A stretch of DNA of 30,356 nucleotides from UBA9464 sp003445095 (GTDB taxonomy: Bacteria; Verrucomicrobiota; Verrucomicrobiia; Limisphaerales; UBA9464). Where the stretch lies: assembly GCA_035437945.1 (NCBI GenBank), contig DAOMZG010000055.1:1-30356 (forward strand), in the 5' to 3' direction. Shown piece by piece: positions 16,665 through 24,671 of this stretch (its first letter is position 1; every line of letters begins with the position of its first letter). The position numbers and the translations under genes were made by a program. Under the pieces are notes generated by a model, which was not told the DNA's origin, did not search any database, and was given only the letters and a program-made list of their open reading frames with translations.

Positions 16665-18040
16665 AGGCGTTGGCTGGAATTGGTATTCGACGGGGTGGGC
16701 TCGGCCGTTTCGCGCCCGAGCATTTCCAACGCTTCGAGATCAGCGAGGCCACAGCAGAGCACGAGCTCCGCCAAGGCCGTCCACTGGGCCGCAACGGCTC
16801 GGGCGAATTGCACTTGGGTATCGAGCAGCAAACGTCGCGACTCGAAAACGTCACGAAGTTCACCGCGGCCCGATGACCACAGGGCGAGCGCCACCGAGAA
16901 CGTACGTTCGGTTCGCGGCCGGAGATCATCCTGAAAGAGCAACGCTTCGCGCCGCGCGGCGGCAATCTCCAACGTGAGGTGATGGACTTCTTCGTGTAGG
17001 CCCAACGCCGAGTCCGCGTGTTCGTCTTCCACCGCCCGGAGACGTTCCCGGTCACGAGCGAGGTCTCGACGATACTTGGCACGATTCCACCACGGAAAAT
17101 TGATGCTGAGGCCAAAGGTGCCTTCCCGAAAACCTCCGTCGCCGCTGTATTGGCGACCGTCTACCCCCAAAGCCAAGTCCGGTCGCTGGGAACGTCGCGT
17201 CGCTTCAACCACGGCTTCAGCGGCACGCCGCTCCGTGGCGAGGACACGAAGCCGAGGCTCGGCGTTGATCGCGAGCCGGACGAGGCGCTCGCTGTACGTC
17301 ACGGGTTCGGCCAGTCCTGGTAAATCGAAGCCCGGCAAAGGCGCGAGCGGATCTCGACCGAGTCGGCGATTGACCGCTCCGAGAGCCTCGGCCTCTTTGC
17401 TTTGAAGATTCTCCACCTCGACGGCCCGGCGAGCCAATTCTGTCTGGGCGCGCAGAACTTCGACCTGCGTCGCATTCCCCGTCGAGAAGCGGGCTTCCAG
17501 TGTGCGCACGATCTCGGCCAACCAAGCCTGATCTTCCCGGGCTACGAGGACTACTCGCCGCGCCAAGGCTGCTTGAAACAAAGCTTGGGCCAGGTCACGG
17601 CGAAGTTCCTGAAAACGGGCCGTTGCCCGCGCGGCTTCCGTGGCGGCATCCGCGGTCGCCACCGATTGCGCGGCGGCTTCCTTTCCGAAGACCGGCAACG
17701 GCTGCTCAATGCCGTAAATCAAATTGCCTTCGTCGGCCGGGTTGTTGCCCTTGCTACTGTACACGGTCCCGCCCAGTAGAACTTTGGGATCGGCGAGGCG
17801 GCGAATTCCCTGGGCGTTCCAATCGGCGGAGCGAGCGCGAGCTTGGGCGGCGCGCAGCGCGGGATGATTGGTCTCCATGACCGTCACCCAGGCATTGACT
17901 CGGGCTGGGGACAGCACTTCGACCGCGTTCGTGGGCGACTCAGCCTCAGCGAGCGATCGCATGGACATGCCGGCCAAGCACAACCAAAGCCAGGGGCTTT
18001 TTTGACCACCAAGGCGGCCCAGAAAAATTGCAGGATTCAT
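16661..18040 (-). CDS. cusC: CusC/TolC-like outer-membrane efflux protein
   Basis: This 459-residue TolC-family protein has an N-terminal signal sequence (MNPAIFLGRLGGQKSPWLWLCLAGMSMRSLAEA, cleavage likely after AEA). Two OEP repeats are visible: HPALRAAQARARSADWNAQG...GIEQPLPVFGKEAAA in the first half and LGVDGRQYSGDGGFREGTFGLSINFPWWNRAKYRRDL in the second, with long Ala/Glu/Arg-rich helices between. It forms the outer-membrane exit duct of the cus pump. There is a Cys within the hydrophobic signal region, but I do not see a clean lipobox. The gene is first of the CBA trio, with its stop overlapping the cusB start. A 99-base gap separates it from the Cys-rich small gene upstream. Confidence 0.9.
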   Translation of the reverse strand: MNPAIFLGRLGGQKSPWLWLCLAGMSMRSLAEAESPTNAVEVLSPARVNAWVTVMETNHPALRAAQARARSADWNAQGIRRLADPKVLLGGTVYSSKGNNPADEGNLIYGIEQPLPVFGKEAAAQSVATADAATEAARATARFQELRRDLAQALFQAALARRVVLVAREDQAWLAEIVRTLEARFSTGNATQVEVLRAQTELARRAVEVENLQSKEAEALGAVNRRLGRDPLAPLPGFDLPGLAEPVTYSERLVRLAINAEPRLRVLATERRAAEAVVEATRRSQRPDLALGVDGRQYSGDGGFREGTFGLSINFPWWNRAKYRRDLARDRERLRAVEDEHADSALGLHEEVHHLTLEIAAARREALLFQDDLRPRTERTFSVALALWSSGRGELRDVFESRRLLLDTQVQFARAVAAQWTALAELVLCCGLADLEALEMLGRETAEPTPSNTNSSQRL

Positions 18041-18139
18041 AACTCATCGCAGAAACAGGATACGGGACTGGCGTGGAACGACGTCAGAGGACAACGCGCG
18101 CTCGCGCCAGGCACACGTCATCCGTCAGCGATGAGTTGC

Positions 18140-18505
18140 TCAGATGAGAATGGCCGCGTGCCGAAGGAACAGAGGCACGGCCAAAGTTTCGGCGACGGAG
18201 AGGGTCTCCGGCACGCCAAGACGGGACTGAAGCGTTGGAGTCGGTGGAGCCCAACGGGTGAGCAGCAGAGCAGGAATTTCCAACGAAGGGCGAGCTGCCC
18301 CCGGAATCGAAATCGGTGAACTCGAATGGGCCGGCATGGCCGGACTGGCCACGCAACACTTGGCCGAGCAATGGACTGCGACCGCCGGCGGACAGCAATT
18401 ATGGCCAGCAGGAGAAGCCCACGGAACCGCCGAAGCAGGAACAATCGCCAAACACTGCGCCGCCCAGAGCAGAACGCTCAGGAAGATGACGCAGCAAGAT
18501 TTCAT
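18140..18505 (-). CDS. Small secreted Cys-rich protein, likely metal-related
   Basis: This 121-residue protein starts at ATG 18505. Residues 1-20 are a signal peptide (MKSCCVIFLSVLLWAAQCLA). The mature part has a compact Cys/His/Met patch, HNCCPPAVAVHCSAKCC (35-51) followed by Met57 and His60, and then a Pro/Leu-rich tail. I do not recognise a named family. The Cys spacing suggests a periplasmic metal-binding or metal-sensing role, and its location between the YHS-like gene and cusC in the same direction supports a link to copper or silver handling. Gaps are 26 bases to the upstream gene and 99 bases to cusC. No Shine-Dalgarno sequence is visible. Codon pattern and signal peptide favour a real gene, but function is inference. 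Confidence 0.6.
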   Translation of the reverse strand: MKSCCVIFLSVLLWAAQCLAIVPASAVPWASPAGHNCCPPAVAVHCSAKCCVASPAMPAHSSSPISIPGAARPSLEIPALLLTRWAPPTPTLQSRLGVPETLSVAETLAVPLFLRHAAILI

Positions 18506-18531
18506 AGTGGAGGCGATGGTTTGGGTTCGGC

Positions 18532-18831
18532 TTACTTCTTCGGCTTCTTCAACTCTTCGGCTAGCTTCTTAACGTATTTCTGCGGGTCTTTGTCAAAATC
18601 CTTCTTACAGTGTTTACAGCACAATTTGAACTCCTGGCCCTTGTAGCCGAACGCATACGGGTCGCCCATTTCGCCCAATTTCTCATCCGAAACGATGCAT
18701 TTTTCGAGCTTGTAGGGTTTGTCTTTCGTGGCCTTCGGGTCGGGGGAGTCTTTGTCGGCCGCCAGGGTACTTGGAGCCAAGACCAACGCAGCGATCGCCG
18801 CAACGCCTGCAAGTGCCGTGAGGTGGTTCAT
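18532..18831 (-). CDS. Periplasmic YHS/TRASH-like metal-binding protein
   Basis: This 99-residue protein has a signal peptide (MNHLTALAGVAAIAALVLAPSTLAA, cut near residue 25). The mature domain reads YKLEKCIVSDEKLGEM, then YKGQEFKLCCKHCKKDF: Cys45, then Cys71-Cys72-x-x-Cys75-x-x-x-Phe79, the cysteine layout of YHS/TRASH-type metal-binding domains (C-x19-39-C-x3-C-x3-F), followed by a Lys-rich tail. This fold binds Cu(I), Hg or other soft metals in related proteins. The gene heads the run that leads through the Cys-rich protein to cusCBA, so it may scavenge or pass on periplasmic copper. AAGG four bases before the ATG is a weak ribosome site. The operon promoter should lie in 18832-19019, a region shared with the divergent ceramidase-like gene. 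Confidence 0.8.
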   Translation of the reverse strand: MNHLTALAGVAAIAALVLAPSTLAADKDSPDPKATKDKPYKLEKCIVSDEKLGEMGDPYAFGYKGQEFKLCCKHCKKDFDKDPQKYVKKLAEELKKPKK

Positions 18832-19019
18832 ATGCCTTGAGGACCTTTAACTCGCGATGCGACGTCCGGCCAGCCGGGATTATTCTGAGAAAATGGGTCA
18901 CTAGCAATCAGCTCGTTGGAGGGCGGCACGAAAGGATCCAACATGCTTTCGAAGTCGCCGCCGAATTACGCCTTCCTTCCCGCCGTCAGTGTCGGTCAAC
19001 CATCATCGCGCTCACCAAC

Positions 19020-20558
19020 ATGAAGTCGCCCCTCGCCATTACCTTCGCGCTTTTTCTCGGTGCCCAGGTCCGCGCAGCCGACGCACCGACCGCGCCGGCC
19101 ATAACGCCCCAGCTCGCCTTTAAGGTTGGCTTCGCCGAACGAGACATTACCCCCGACATCGGGATGGAAGAGCCGGGCGGCTACGGCAAGGTGTATCACC
19201 GGACGTTCCACGACCCCTGTAAAGTTCGGGCGGTTGTATTCGATGACGGACGGCAGCGAGTGGCCCTTGTGGGGATCGACTTGTTGTTCATCACCCGGGC
19301 GCTCACCAAGGAGGCTCGGGCGGAGGTTGAGCAACGGTGCGGCCTAAAGGCGGGGAATATTCTGATCGGAGCGTCGCACTCTCATTCGTCGGGACCGATC
19401 GGAATGGCGGAACCAGGAGACTTCGACCAGGCCTCGCCGCTGGTGCGCGATTTGTATTTCAACAAATCCACCGTTTCGAGTCCTGGCTACACTCAATGGC
19501 TCAAGCGCCAGATCGTCGAAGCGGTGGTCGCCGCTGACGCCGCGCGAGTCGAGGCCAAGGCGGCCGCGGGCTTTGGTCACGAGGATAAGGTCGCCTTCAA
19601 CCGCCGTCTGCGCATGAAGAACGGCTTGAGCTACTCGCACCCGGGTGCAGGTAATCCCGATATCGTCGGTTACGCTGGGCCGATCGATCCGCAGGTCGGC
19701 GTGATCGGGGTGTGGGATTTGAAGAACAACCTCCTCGGCGTCGTGGTGAATTTCTCCTGTCACGCCACGACGAGTCCCGGCGGGATTTCGGCGAACTGGC
19801 CCTCCGCGATGGAACAAACCTTACGCGGCGCCACCCGCAATGCCGCGTTGCCCGTTGTGTTCCTTCAAGGCGCCTGTGGCGACGTGACGCAGGTCGACAA
19901 TCTCACTCCGTTCCAGAATCCCTCCGCGGAGGAGTGGTGGCAAATTGTTGGTGGGCGGGTCGGCGCGGAGGCGTACAAAACGCTCTTGCTCATTCGGCGC
20001 GGCGCCAGCAGTGACATTCCGGTGGATGTGCGCAGTCGGACCTGGAACATCCCACGCCGCCTGCCCACGCCGGAGAAAGTGAAGCGTGCGCTCGAGATCG
20101 TTCAGGCCGGCGTCGGCGAGAACGCGACCGAATGGACGTTCGCCAAGGAAACCGTCTTGCTGGACGCGATGGCGAAAGTGCGCCCGGAGGTTGAAGTGGA
20201 AGTGCAGGCGATTCAGGTCGGTCCCGTGGTCCTGGTGTCGAATCCGGCCGAGTACTTTGTGCAGTACGGGCTCGACCTCAAAAAGGGCAGCAAATTTCCG
20301 TTCACGTTCCCGGTCGAACTAGCCAACGGCTGCACTGGTTATGTACCCACCGAAGAAGCGTTCGGCCCGAATGGCGGCGGCTACGAAACGCGTCTGACCT
20401 CTTACAGCAATCTGGAGATCTCGGCCGGGCGTCAGTTCGCGGAGACGGGCATCGACCTCGCCAACCAGATGACCCCTGGCCCTGTGCCGCAACCGCCGCC
20501 CGCGCCCCCCTTCCGCGCCCCCTGGCTTTACGGGAACCAACCACCCGAGTTGAAGTGA
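19020..20558 (+). CDS. Secreted neutral/alkaline ceramidase-fold protein
   Basis: Starting at ATG 19020 (MKSPLAITFALFLGAQVRAAD) this is a 512-residue exported protein with signal cleavage near residue 20; the frame runs 61 codons further upstream, but that part has no family resemblance and the signal peptide fixes the start. It matches the N-terminal domain of neutral/alkaline non-lysosomal ceramidases: FKVGFAERDITPDI (34-47), the zinc-site block GASHSHSSGP (117-126, His120 and His122), VVNFSCHATT (242-251, His248) and QGACGDVTQ (283-291). NPAEYFVQYG near the end also fits. Many PVC bacteria carry several such proteins, and their substrates need not be ceramide. It is monocistronic and divergent from the cus operon, and convergent with the isomerase-like gene. 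Confidence 0.85.
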   Translation: MKSPLAITFALFLGAQVRAADAPTAPAITPQLAFKVGFAERDITPDIGMEEPGGYGKVYHRTFHDPCKVRAVVFDDGRQRVALVGIDLLFITRALTKEARAEVEQRCGLKAGNILIGASHSHSSGPIGMAEPGDFDQASPLVRDLYFNKSTVSSPGYTQWLKRQIVEAVVAADAARVEAKAAAGFGHEDKVAFNRRLRMKNGLSYSHPGAGNPDIVGYAGPIDPQVGVIGVWDLKNNLLGVVVNFSCHATTSPGGISANWPSAMEQTLRGATRNAALPVVFLQGACGDVTQVDNLTPFQNPSAEEWWQIVGGRVGAEAYKTLLLIRRGASSDIPVDVRSRTWNIPRRLPTPEKVKRALEIVQAGVGENATEWTFAKETVLLDAMAKVRPEVEVEVQAIQVGPVVLVSNPAEYFVQYGLDLKKGSKFPFTFPVELANGCTGYVPTEEAFGPNGGGYETRLTSYSNLEISAGRQFAETGIDLANQMTPGPVPQPPPAPPFRAPWLYGNQPPELK

Positions 20559-20655
20559 CTGGCAGAGCGACCTCGCTCAAACCGAACCCTGAGATTGAAC
20601 TGCTAACAAAGATTTGCGGTTTCTATATCCTTTGTCGGAGCTGAGAAGTTTTGGT

Positions 20656-21558
20656 CTACGGCAGGCCGTATTGCTTCATCTTCTCGCGGAGAAATTTCGC
20701 CGAGAGCTGCAGATGTTCGAGACCGCCTTCAGGATCCTGGCCGTCCTCGATGCTGATCCATCCTTGGAAATTCACTTCACGTAGAATGGAGAAGATTTTG
20801 TCGTAGTCGTTGAGCCCGCGGCCGATGACGCCGTGTTTCAGAATCGAGGCATAGCCCGATTGCGGATGCCCTTCGAGCTTGCGCAGATCTTCGACGGTGC
20901 CGCCTTCAAAATACCGATCACTCGCGTGCATGGTGACGACACGATGTTTGACCGCCTCGAGCAGCGCGATGGGATCATCGCCGGCGATCACGGCATTCGA
21001 GGGATCGTAGTTCACGCCGAGCCAGGGTGATTGCGGGAGCGCTGCCAGGAATTCCAGAAACAAGTCCTTCCTCTGGGCAAATTCCGGGTACTGCCAAAAA
21101 CCATCCTTGTAGTGATTCTCCAGGTTCAACACGACCCCGCATCGCTCCGCAGTCGGGAGCAACGCGGTGATGCACTCCACGGCCATCTGCACACCATCCG
21201 ACCGCGAGACGCTAGGGTGACGTTGTCCGCTCAGGACGCGGCAAAACTTTCCGCCGAGCTCGGAGGTGACTTCAATCGCCCGTATCTGGCGCTGAACTTC
21301 GCGGGAGCGCTGGGCGGCATCCGGGTGGGTGTAATCCGGTGAGTAACACATCATAGGCATCGTAAGCCCGCGGGCGCTAACGAGTCCGCGGAGGCGCCTC
21401 AACTCCGCGGGGCTTTCGTGTGGAACGAAGCCCCAATAAAATTCCAGCCCGTCCACGTCGAGCGAGTCTGCCGCCATGGCAATCCATTGCTCGACCGTCA
21501 TCGTTTTGCGAACCACGAGGTCATCGAGGAAACATTTGGGAAACGCGGCGAGTGGCAT
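20656..21558 (-). CDS. Sugar phosphate isomerase/epimerase-like TIM-barrel protein
   Basis: This 300-residue cytoplasmic protein belongs to the xylose-isomerase-like TIM-barrel (AP_endonuc_2) superfamily. Likely metal ligands are Glu147 (NLENHY), Asp185 (VNYDPSN), His211 (TMHASDRY) and Glu271 (WISIEDGQ), spaced as in the family. YFEGGTVEDLRKLEGHPQSGY and VIGRGLNDYDKI resemble the PVC-type members annotated as sugar phosphate isomerases, whose substrates (inositol, uronates, ketoses) vary. No sugar kinase, transporter or regulator is adjacent, so the pathway cannot be stated. The ATG is at 21558. It converges with the ceramidase-like gene across a 97-base gap without a clear terminator. Confidence 0.87.
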   Translation of the reverse strand: MPLAAFPKCFLDDLVVRKTMTVEQWIAMAADSLDVDGLEFYWGFVPHESPAELRRLRGLVSARGLTMPMMCYSPDYTHPDAAQRSREVQRQIRAIEVTSELGGKFCRVLSGQRHPSVSRSDGVQMAVECITALLPTAERCGVVLNLENHYKDGFWQYPEFAQRKDLFLEFLAALPQSPWLGVNYDPSNAVIAGDDPIALLEAVKHRVVTMHASDRYFEGGTVEDLRKLEGHPQSGYASILKHGVIGRGLNDYDKIFSILREVNFQGWISIEDGQDPEGGLEHLQLSAKFLREKMKQYGLP

Positions 21559-21912
21559 GGTGGCTTCGAGGTTAACCCAAGCCCGCGGGCAGGAGGAAGG
21601 TGGGAGAGATTTAGTTGGCTATGCGTGCGCCATCGAATTAACGCGTCGACAACGCCACAAGCGTACGCCCCACCCGTCATTTCCAACGCAGCCCAGGCAA
21701 ACAGGTCAGGCACCGGCGAGGTCTTCAGGTTTCCATGTTGTTGCCGCACCATCACAATCGGCTCCCGTTCCATGAACGGAACCGACAGCTGATCCCTGCT
21801 TTCGGCGAGTGACCGCCTAGAACTCCTCTGCCAACCCAATTGCTTAGGTACAGGTGATTACCGCTAGCGCCCATGTATTGCTCAAATGCAGTAGGCGTAA
21901 TACCCTCCGGCT
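21559..21912. other. Intergenic region before the toxin-antitoxin pair
   Basis: These 354 bases separate the divergent isomerase-like and vapB-like genes and should carry both promoters. A short inverted repeat CCGTTC-CAT-GAACGG is at 21767-21781. Open frames on the minus strand (ending at 21839 and 22054) resemble no family and overlap real genes. Confidence 0.4.
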
Positions 21913-22152
21913 GTGACAACGATCTCGCTGAAAGTCCCCGACATCCTCGATACGCGGTTAGCGGAAGAAGCAAATCGCCGACGGACCTCGAAGTCCGCTG
22001 TCGTTCGGGAGTGCGTGGAGAAAATGTTGCTAAAGCCCGGCAAGGGGCAGGCAACCAGCTGTCTCGATCTCGCGGGCGATCTTGCCGGGTGCCTTAGCGG
22101 CCCGCGCGACATCGCTTCCAATCCGAAATACCTCGAAGACTTCGGTCTGTGA
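21913..22152 (+). CDS. VapB-type antitoxin, ribbon-helix-helix
   Basis: This 79-residue protein starts at GTG 21913 (read as MTTISLKVPDILDTRLAEEANRRRTSKSAVVRECVEKML), a typical ribbon-helix-helix DNA-binding N-terminus: strand TTISLKVP, helix LDTRLAEEANRR and helix SKSAVVRECVEKML. The tail DLAGDLAGCLSGPRDIASNPKYLEDFGL is the toxin-binding part commonly seen in antitoxins paired with PIN toxins. Dimers normally bind their own promoter and neutralise the toxin. The stop shares GTGA (22149-22152) with the toxin start, so the two are translationally coupled. There is no visible Shine-Dalgarno sequence. Confidence 0.85.
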   Translation: MTTISLKVPDILDTRLAEEANRRRTSKSAVVRECVEKMLLKPGKGQATSCLDLAGDLAGCLSGPRDIASNPKYLEDFGL

Positions 22153-22571
22153 GTGAAGTCGTCATCGCCGACACCGGGCCGCTGGTCGCTTTCCTGGTCC
22201 GGCAGGCACAACACCATCGTTGGGCTTGTGAGATGATGGCATCGTTCCGTCCGCCCCTGCTCACCGGCGAACCAGTGCTGGCAGAAGCCGCGCACCTCCT
22301 GCGCCGCCACGGATGCGAAACCGACCCGCTGCTCGCGCTGATCGAGCGTGGCGTGCTCAATATCGCCTTCTCCGTCGAAAGCGAATTGGCCCCACTTCGT
22401 CAGCTTATGCGCCGCTGCCGCGACCAGCCGATGTCCCTCGCTGATGCTTGCTTGGTACGTCTCGCCGAACTGCACGACACTCCGCGGGTATGGACGCTAG
22501 ATTCCGATTTCCGCGTCTATCGGCGGCTAGGGCGTTTGGTCATCCCGACCCTGATGCCTGATGCCGTGTGA
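22149..22571 (+). CDS. VapC-type PIN-domain RNase toxin
   Basis: This is a 140-residue PIN-domain protein with GTG start overlapping the antitoxin stop. The acidic active-site residues are in place: Asp8 (IADTGPLVAFL), Glu46 (LAEAAHLL), Asp99 (MSLADACLVRLAE) and Asp118/Asp120 (TLDSDF). PIN toxins of this group are Mg-dependent endoribonucleases that cut tRNA or rRNA and are held in check by the partner antitoxin. Length and motif spacing are normal, so the gene looks intact. It is followed at once by a decayed C-terminal fragment of another gene (22577-22699), which marks this spot as an insertion or turnover site. Confidence 0.88.
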   Translation: MSEVVIADTGPLVAFLVRQAQHHRWACEMMASFRPPLLTGEPVLAEAAHLLRRHGCETDPLLALIERGVLNIAFSVESELAPLRQLMRRCRDQPMSLADACLVRLAELHDTPRVWTLDSDFRVYRRLGRLVIPTLMPDAV

Positions 22572-22576
22572 GGCGA

Positions 22577-22699
22577 ATGGTGGAGGCGTCGGATTTGACG
22601 TCACCGGTCTGGACTCCCGTCAGCGAGACCATCCTCACCGACTCCTGGAAGCTGCCATTGAACCCCAATAACTCGTTCTTCCGCCTGTCCCTGCCCTGA
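22577..22699 (+). pseudogene. Orphan C-terminal fragment of a secreted protein
   Basis: A 40-codon frame (MVEASDLTSPVWTPVSETIL, continuing to NNSFFRLSLP and TGA) ends with a W-x-P-V...FFRL-x-x-P pattern. That pattern is the usual last segment of large secreted verrucomicrobial proteins, after LamG- or beta-sandwich domains. The frame is closed by TGA at 22559-22561, inside the PIN-toxin gene, so the rest of the protein is absent. It is most simply a remnant left after the vapBC pair or its carrier replaced the upstream part. The assignment rests on pattern memory of the phylum and on the lack of any start-worthy upstream sequence. Confidence 0.55.
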
Positions 22700-22964
22700 A
22701 ATCGTGCAAGCGAGGAAGTGCTCACGACATTTCCTCAGATTTCCGCCTCCTTCGCCTCCGTCTGATCAACGAATCGTCTCGCAATTGAACGTGAGAAAAC
22801 GCCAGCCTATCCCTGTCTACGGCAGTTGAAACGCGCAGGCCCAATTAGCGTTTCACGCCTTAAACCAGCACGATGCTACGAACCTCGACGCTCCACCTAC
22901 CGACGCCCCATCGTCAATGGCCGCGAGCGAATCGAAGTGATCCCGTCCGGGCCATGGATCGACG
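22700..22964. other. Intergenic region upstream of fabF-like gene
   Basis: No gene is seen. The stretch must hold the promoter of the ketoacyl synthase gene. It contains an 8-bp inverted repeat described separately (22827-22855). Confidence 0.4.
22827..22855. repeat. 8-bp inverted repeat upstream of fabF-like gene
   Basis: TGAAACGC (22827-22834) and GCGTTTCA (22848-22855) are perfect inverted copies with a 13-base spacer, about 110 bases before the gene start. It may be a hairpin or a binding site for a dimeric regulator. No T-run follows, so a terminator is unlikely. Confidence 0.4.
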
Positions 22965-24224
22965 ATGAGTAACTCACTACCCCGAATTGTGATCACCGGA
23001 ATGGGAGCGATCTCTCCGGTCGGGCTCAATAATCGAGAGACCTTCGACCAACTCGTTGCCGGTCGATCGGGCGTGGGTCCGATAACTCAATTCGACGCGT
23101 CACGCCTTCCTTCTCGAATCGCCGGCGAAGTGAAGAACTTCAACCCGACGGACCACATGGATCACAAGGCGGCGCGACGCATTGGGCGCTACGCGCACTT
23201 CTCGATCGCGGCTTCGACGGAGGCGATTCGGGATGCCGGACTCAACCTCCAGCAAACAGAACCGTCCCGGATCGCGACACTGGTCGCCTCGGCGACCGCC
23301 GATTTCTCCTTTATCGAGTCCCAGATGTTCCACCTGTTTCAGAATGGGCCCGGCAAAACCAACCCTTTTGCGGTGCCACGCGCCAGCACCAGCATGGCCG
23401 CAGGCAACGTCGCGCTTCACTTCGGCCTGACCGGGCCGGGGTTTGGCGTGTCGTCAGCGTGTGCCACGGGGAGTCATGCGTTGGCGACGGCGTGGATGCT
23501 GCTCCGCGCTGGGTTCGCGGACGTCGCACTGGCCGGCGGCGCAGAGTCGGCTATCACCGAATCTTATCTGGAGTCATTTTGCGCGCTGCGCGCTCTCTCG
23601 ACCCGCAATGACGAGCCCGAAAAAGCCAGCCGGCCCTTCGACCGCACCCGCGACGGCTTCGTCATGGCCGAAGGTGCCGCGGTGCTCGTTTTGGAAACGC
23701 TCGAACACGCCCGGCAGCGCTCGGCGAGAATATGGGCCGAGTTGGCCGGTATCGGGATGTCCTGTGATGCCCATCACATCACCGCCGCCCATCCCGACGG
23801 GCGCGGGGCTTCTCAGGCCATGGATCAAGCACTCAAGTCAGCTGGCCTGGACGCGAGCCAAATCGACTATATCAATGCCCACGGAACTTCCACCGACGTT
23901 AACGACCCCATCGAAACGCGAGCGATTAAGACCACGTTTGGTCAACGGGCCTACACGACCCCGATCAGCTCCATCAAGTCGATGATCGGCCATTCGATTG
24001 GAGCTTCGGGGGCCCTGGAGGCCGTCACGTGCGTCAACGTCATCAACCGAGGCGTGATTCCTCCCACGATCAATCTGGAACAGCCTGACCCGGCGTGCGA
24101 CCTCGATTACGTACCCAATCAGGCGCGCGTTCAACCGGTCCGGACGGCGATGTCCAATTCGTTCGCGTTCGGCGGCCAGAATTGCGTATTGATCTTCAAA
24201 CGGTTCGAGGATCAGCCACGCTAA
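22965..24224 (+). CDS. fabF: Beta-ketoacyl-ACP synthase II (FabF family)
   Basis: This 419-residue cytoplasmic condensing enzyme elongates acyl-ACP with malonyl-ACP in fatty acid synthesis. The Cys-His-His triad is intact: Cys166 (SSACATGSHA), His306 (NAHGTSTDVNDPIE) and His343 (SIKSMIGHSIGASGA, with Lys338). The N-terminal block RIVITGMGAISPVGL and the glycine-rich SFAFGGQNCVL end are standard, and length is normal. Start is ATG 22965 with no visible Shine-Dalgarno sequence. No acpP, fabG or fabD is adjacent, so it is not in a classic fab cluster; it might be a second copy or serve a specialised lipid pathway. The symbol is by family. Confidence 0.93.
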   Translation: MSNSLPRIVITGMGAISPVGLNNRETFDQLVAGRSGVGPITQFDASRLPSRIAGEVKNFNPTDHMDHKAARRIGRYAHFSIAASTEAIRDAGLNLQQTEPSRIATLVASATADFSFIESQMFHLFQNGPGKTNPFAVPRASTSMAAGNVALHFGLTGPGFGVSSACATGSHALATAWMLLRAGFADVALAGGAESAITESYLESFCALRALSTRNDEPEKASRPFDRTRDGFVMAEGAAVLVLETLEHARQRSARIWAELAGIGMSCDAHHITAAHPDGRGASQAMDQALKSAGLDASQIDYINAHGTSTDVNDPIETRAIKTTFGQRAYTTPISSIKSMIGHSIGASGALEAVTCVNVINRGVIPPTINLEQPDPACDLDYVPNQARVQPVRTAMSNSFAFGGQNCVLIFKRFEDQPR

Positions 24225-24305
24225 TCGCCAACAGGTTTCTCGCGACGGCCTCTCTCTCAACCGCCGCACCCAAGGCTCACCACCAGCCGTATTGGAAGTC
24301 TGGCC

Positions 24306-24671
24306 ATGCACTTAGGAAATAACCGCCGATCTTGGGGTCTATTCCTCATCGGGCTCTTGGTGAGTCTACTCCTCATCGGCAGCGGTTGTCGGTCCACCCG
24401 ATCCACACCTCAGTGGATCGCTCCAGCGTCTGGCCAGACGAACCTGGTCGCGAATCAAAATCAAGTGTGCCTGCGGATGCGTGCCCTCGTCAGTTCAACC
24501 GGAACGCTCCGTCCTTCGTTTCCAGTTTTACCACCTCGGGTACTTGTTTCGGATCCAACCGAACGATCACGCGGTGTGTTCCCGCGGCGAGTTCCGTCGT
24601 CGTGTCACCAGCACCACCGATTTTTCGGCCGTCCACCCACAGTTCGGCGCCCGGGCCCGCGGTTAGCTTGA
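24306..24671 (+). CDS. Possible small lipoprotein, 3' part overlapping the next gene antisense
   Basis: The 121-codon frame begins MHLGNNRRSWGLFLIGLLVSLLLIGSGCRS, a convincing lipoprotein signal with lipobox IGSGC at residue 28. The next 35 residues (TRSTPQWIAPASGQTN...) lie in otherwise free DNA, but from 24490 on the frame runs antisense through the end of the cytochrome gene and looks like shadow sequence. It may be a genuine short lipoprotein with an antisense overlap, or a lipoprotein gene whose 3' part was lost when the neighbouring DNA arrived. I recognise no family. Confidence 0.35.
   Translation: MHLGNNRRSWGLFLIGLLVSLLLIGSGCRSTRSTPQWIAPASGQTNLVANQNQVCLRMRALVSSTGTLRPSFPVLPPRVLVSDPTERSRGVFPRRVPSSCHQHHRFFGRPPTVRRPGPRLA

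Noticed and set aside
18837..19019. Upstream extension of the ceramidase-like gene
   Set aside because: A signal peptide starts at 19020; the extension is not protein-like.
20565..20578. GAGCG-ACCT-CGCTC hairpin after the ceramidase-like gene
   Set aside because: Five-bp stem without a T-run; too weak to call a terminator.
21498..21839. 113-codon minus-strand frame before the toxin-antitoxin pair
   Set aside because: Partly antisense-frame shadow of the isomerase-like gene and no recognised domain.
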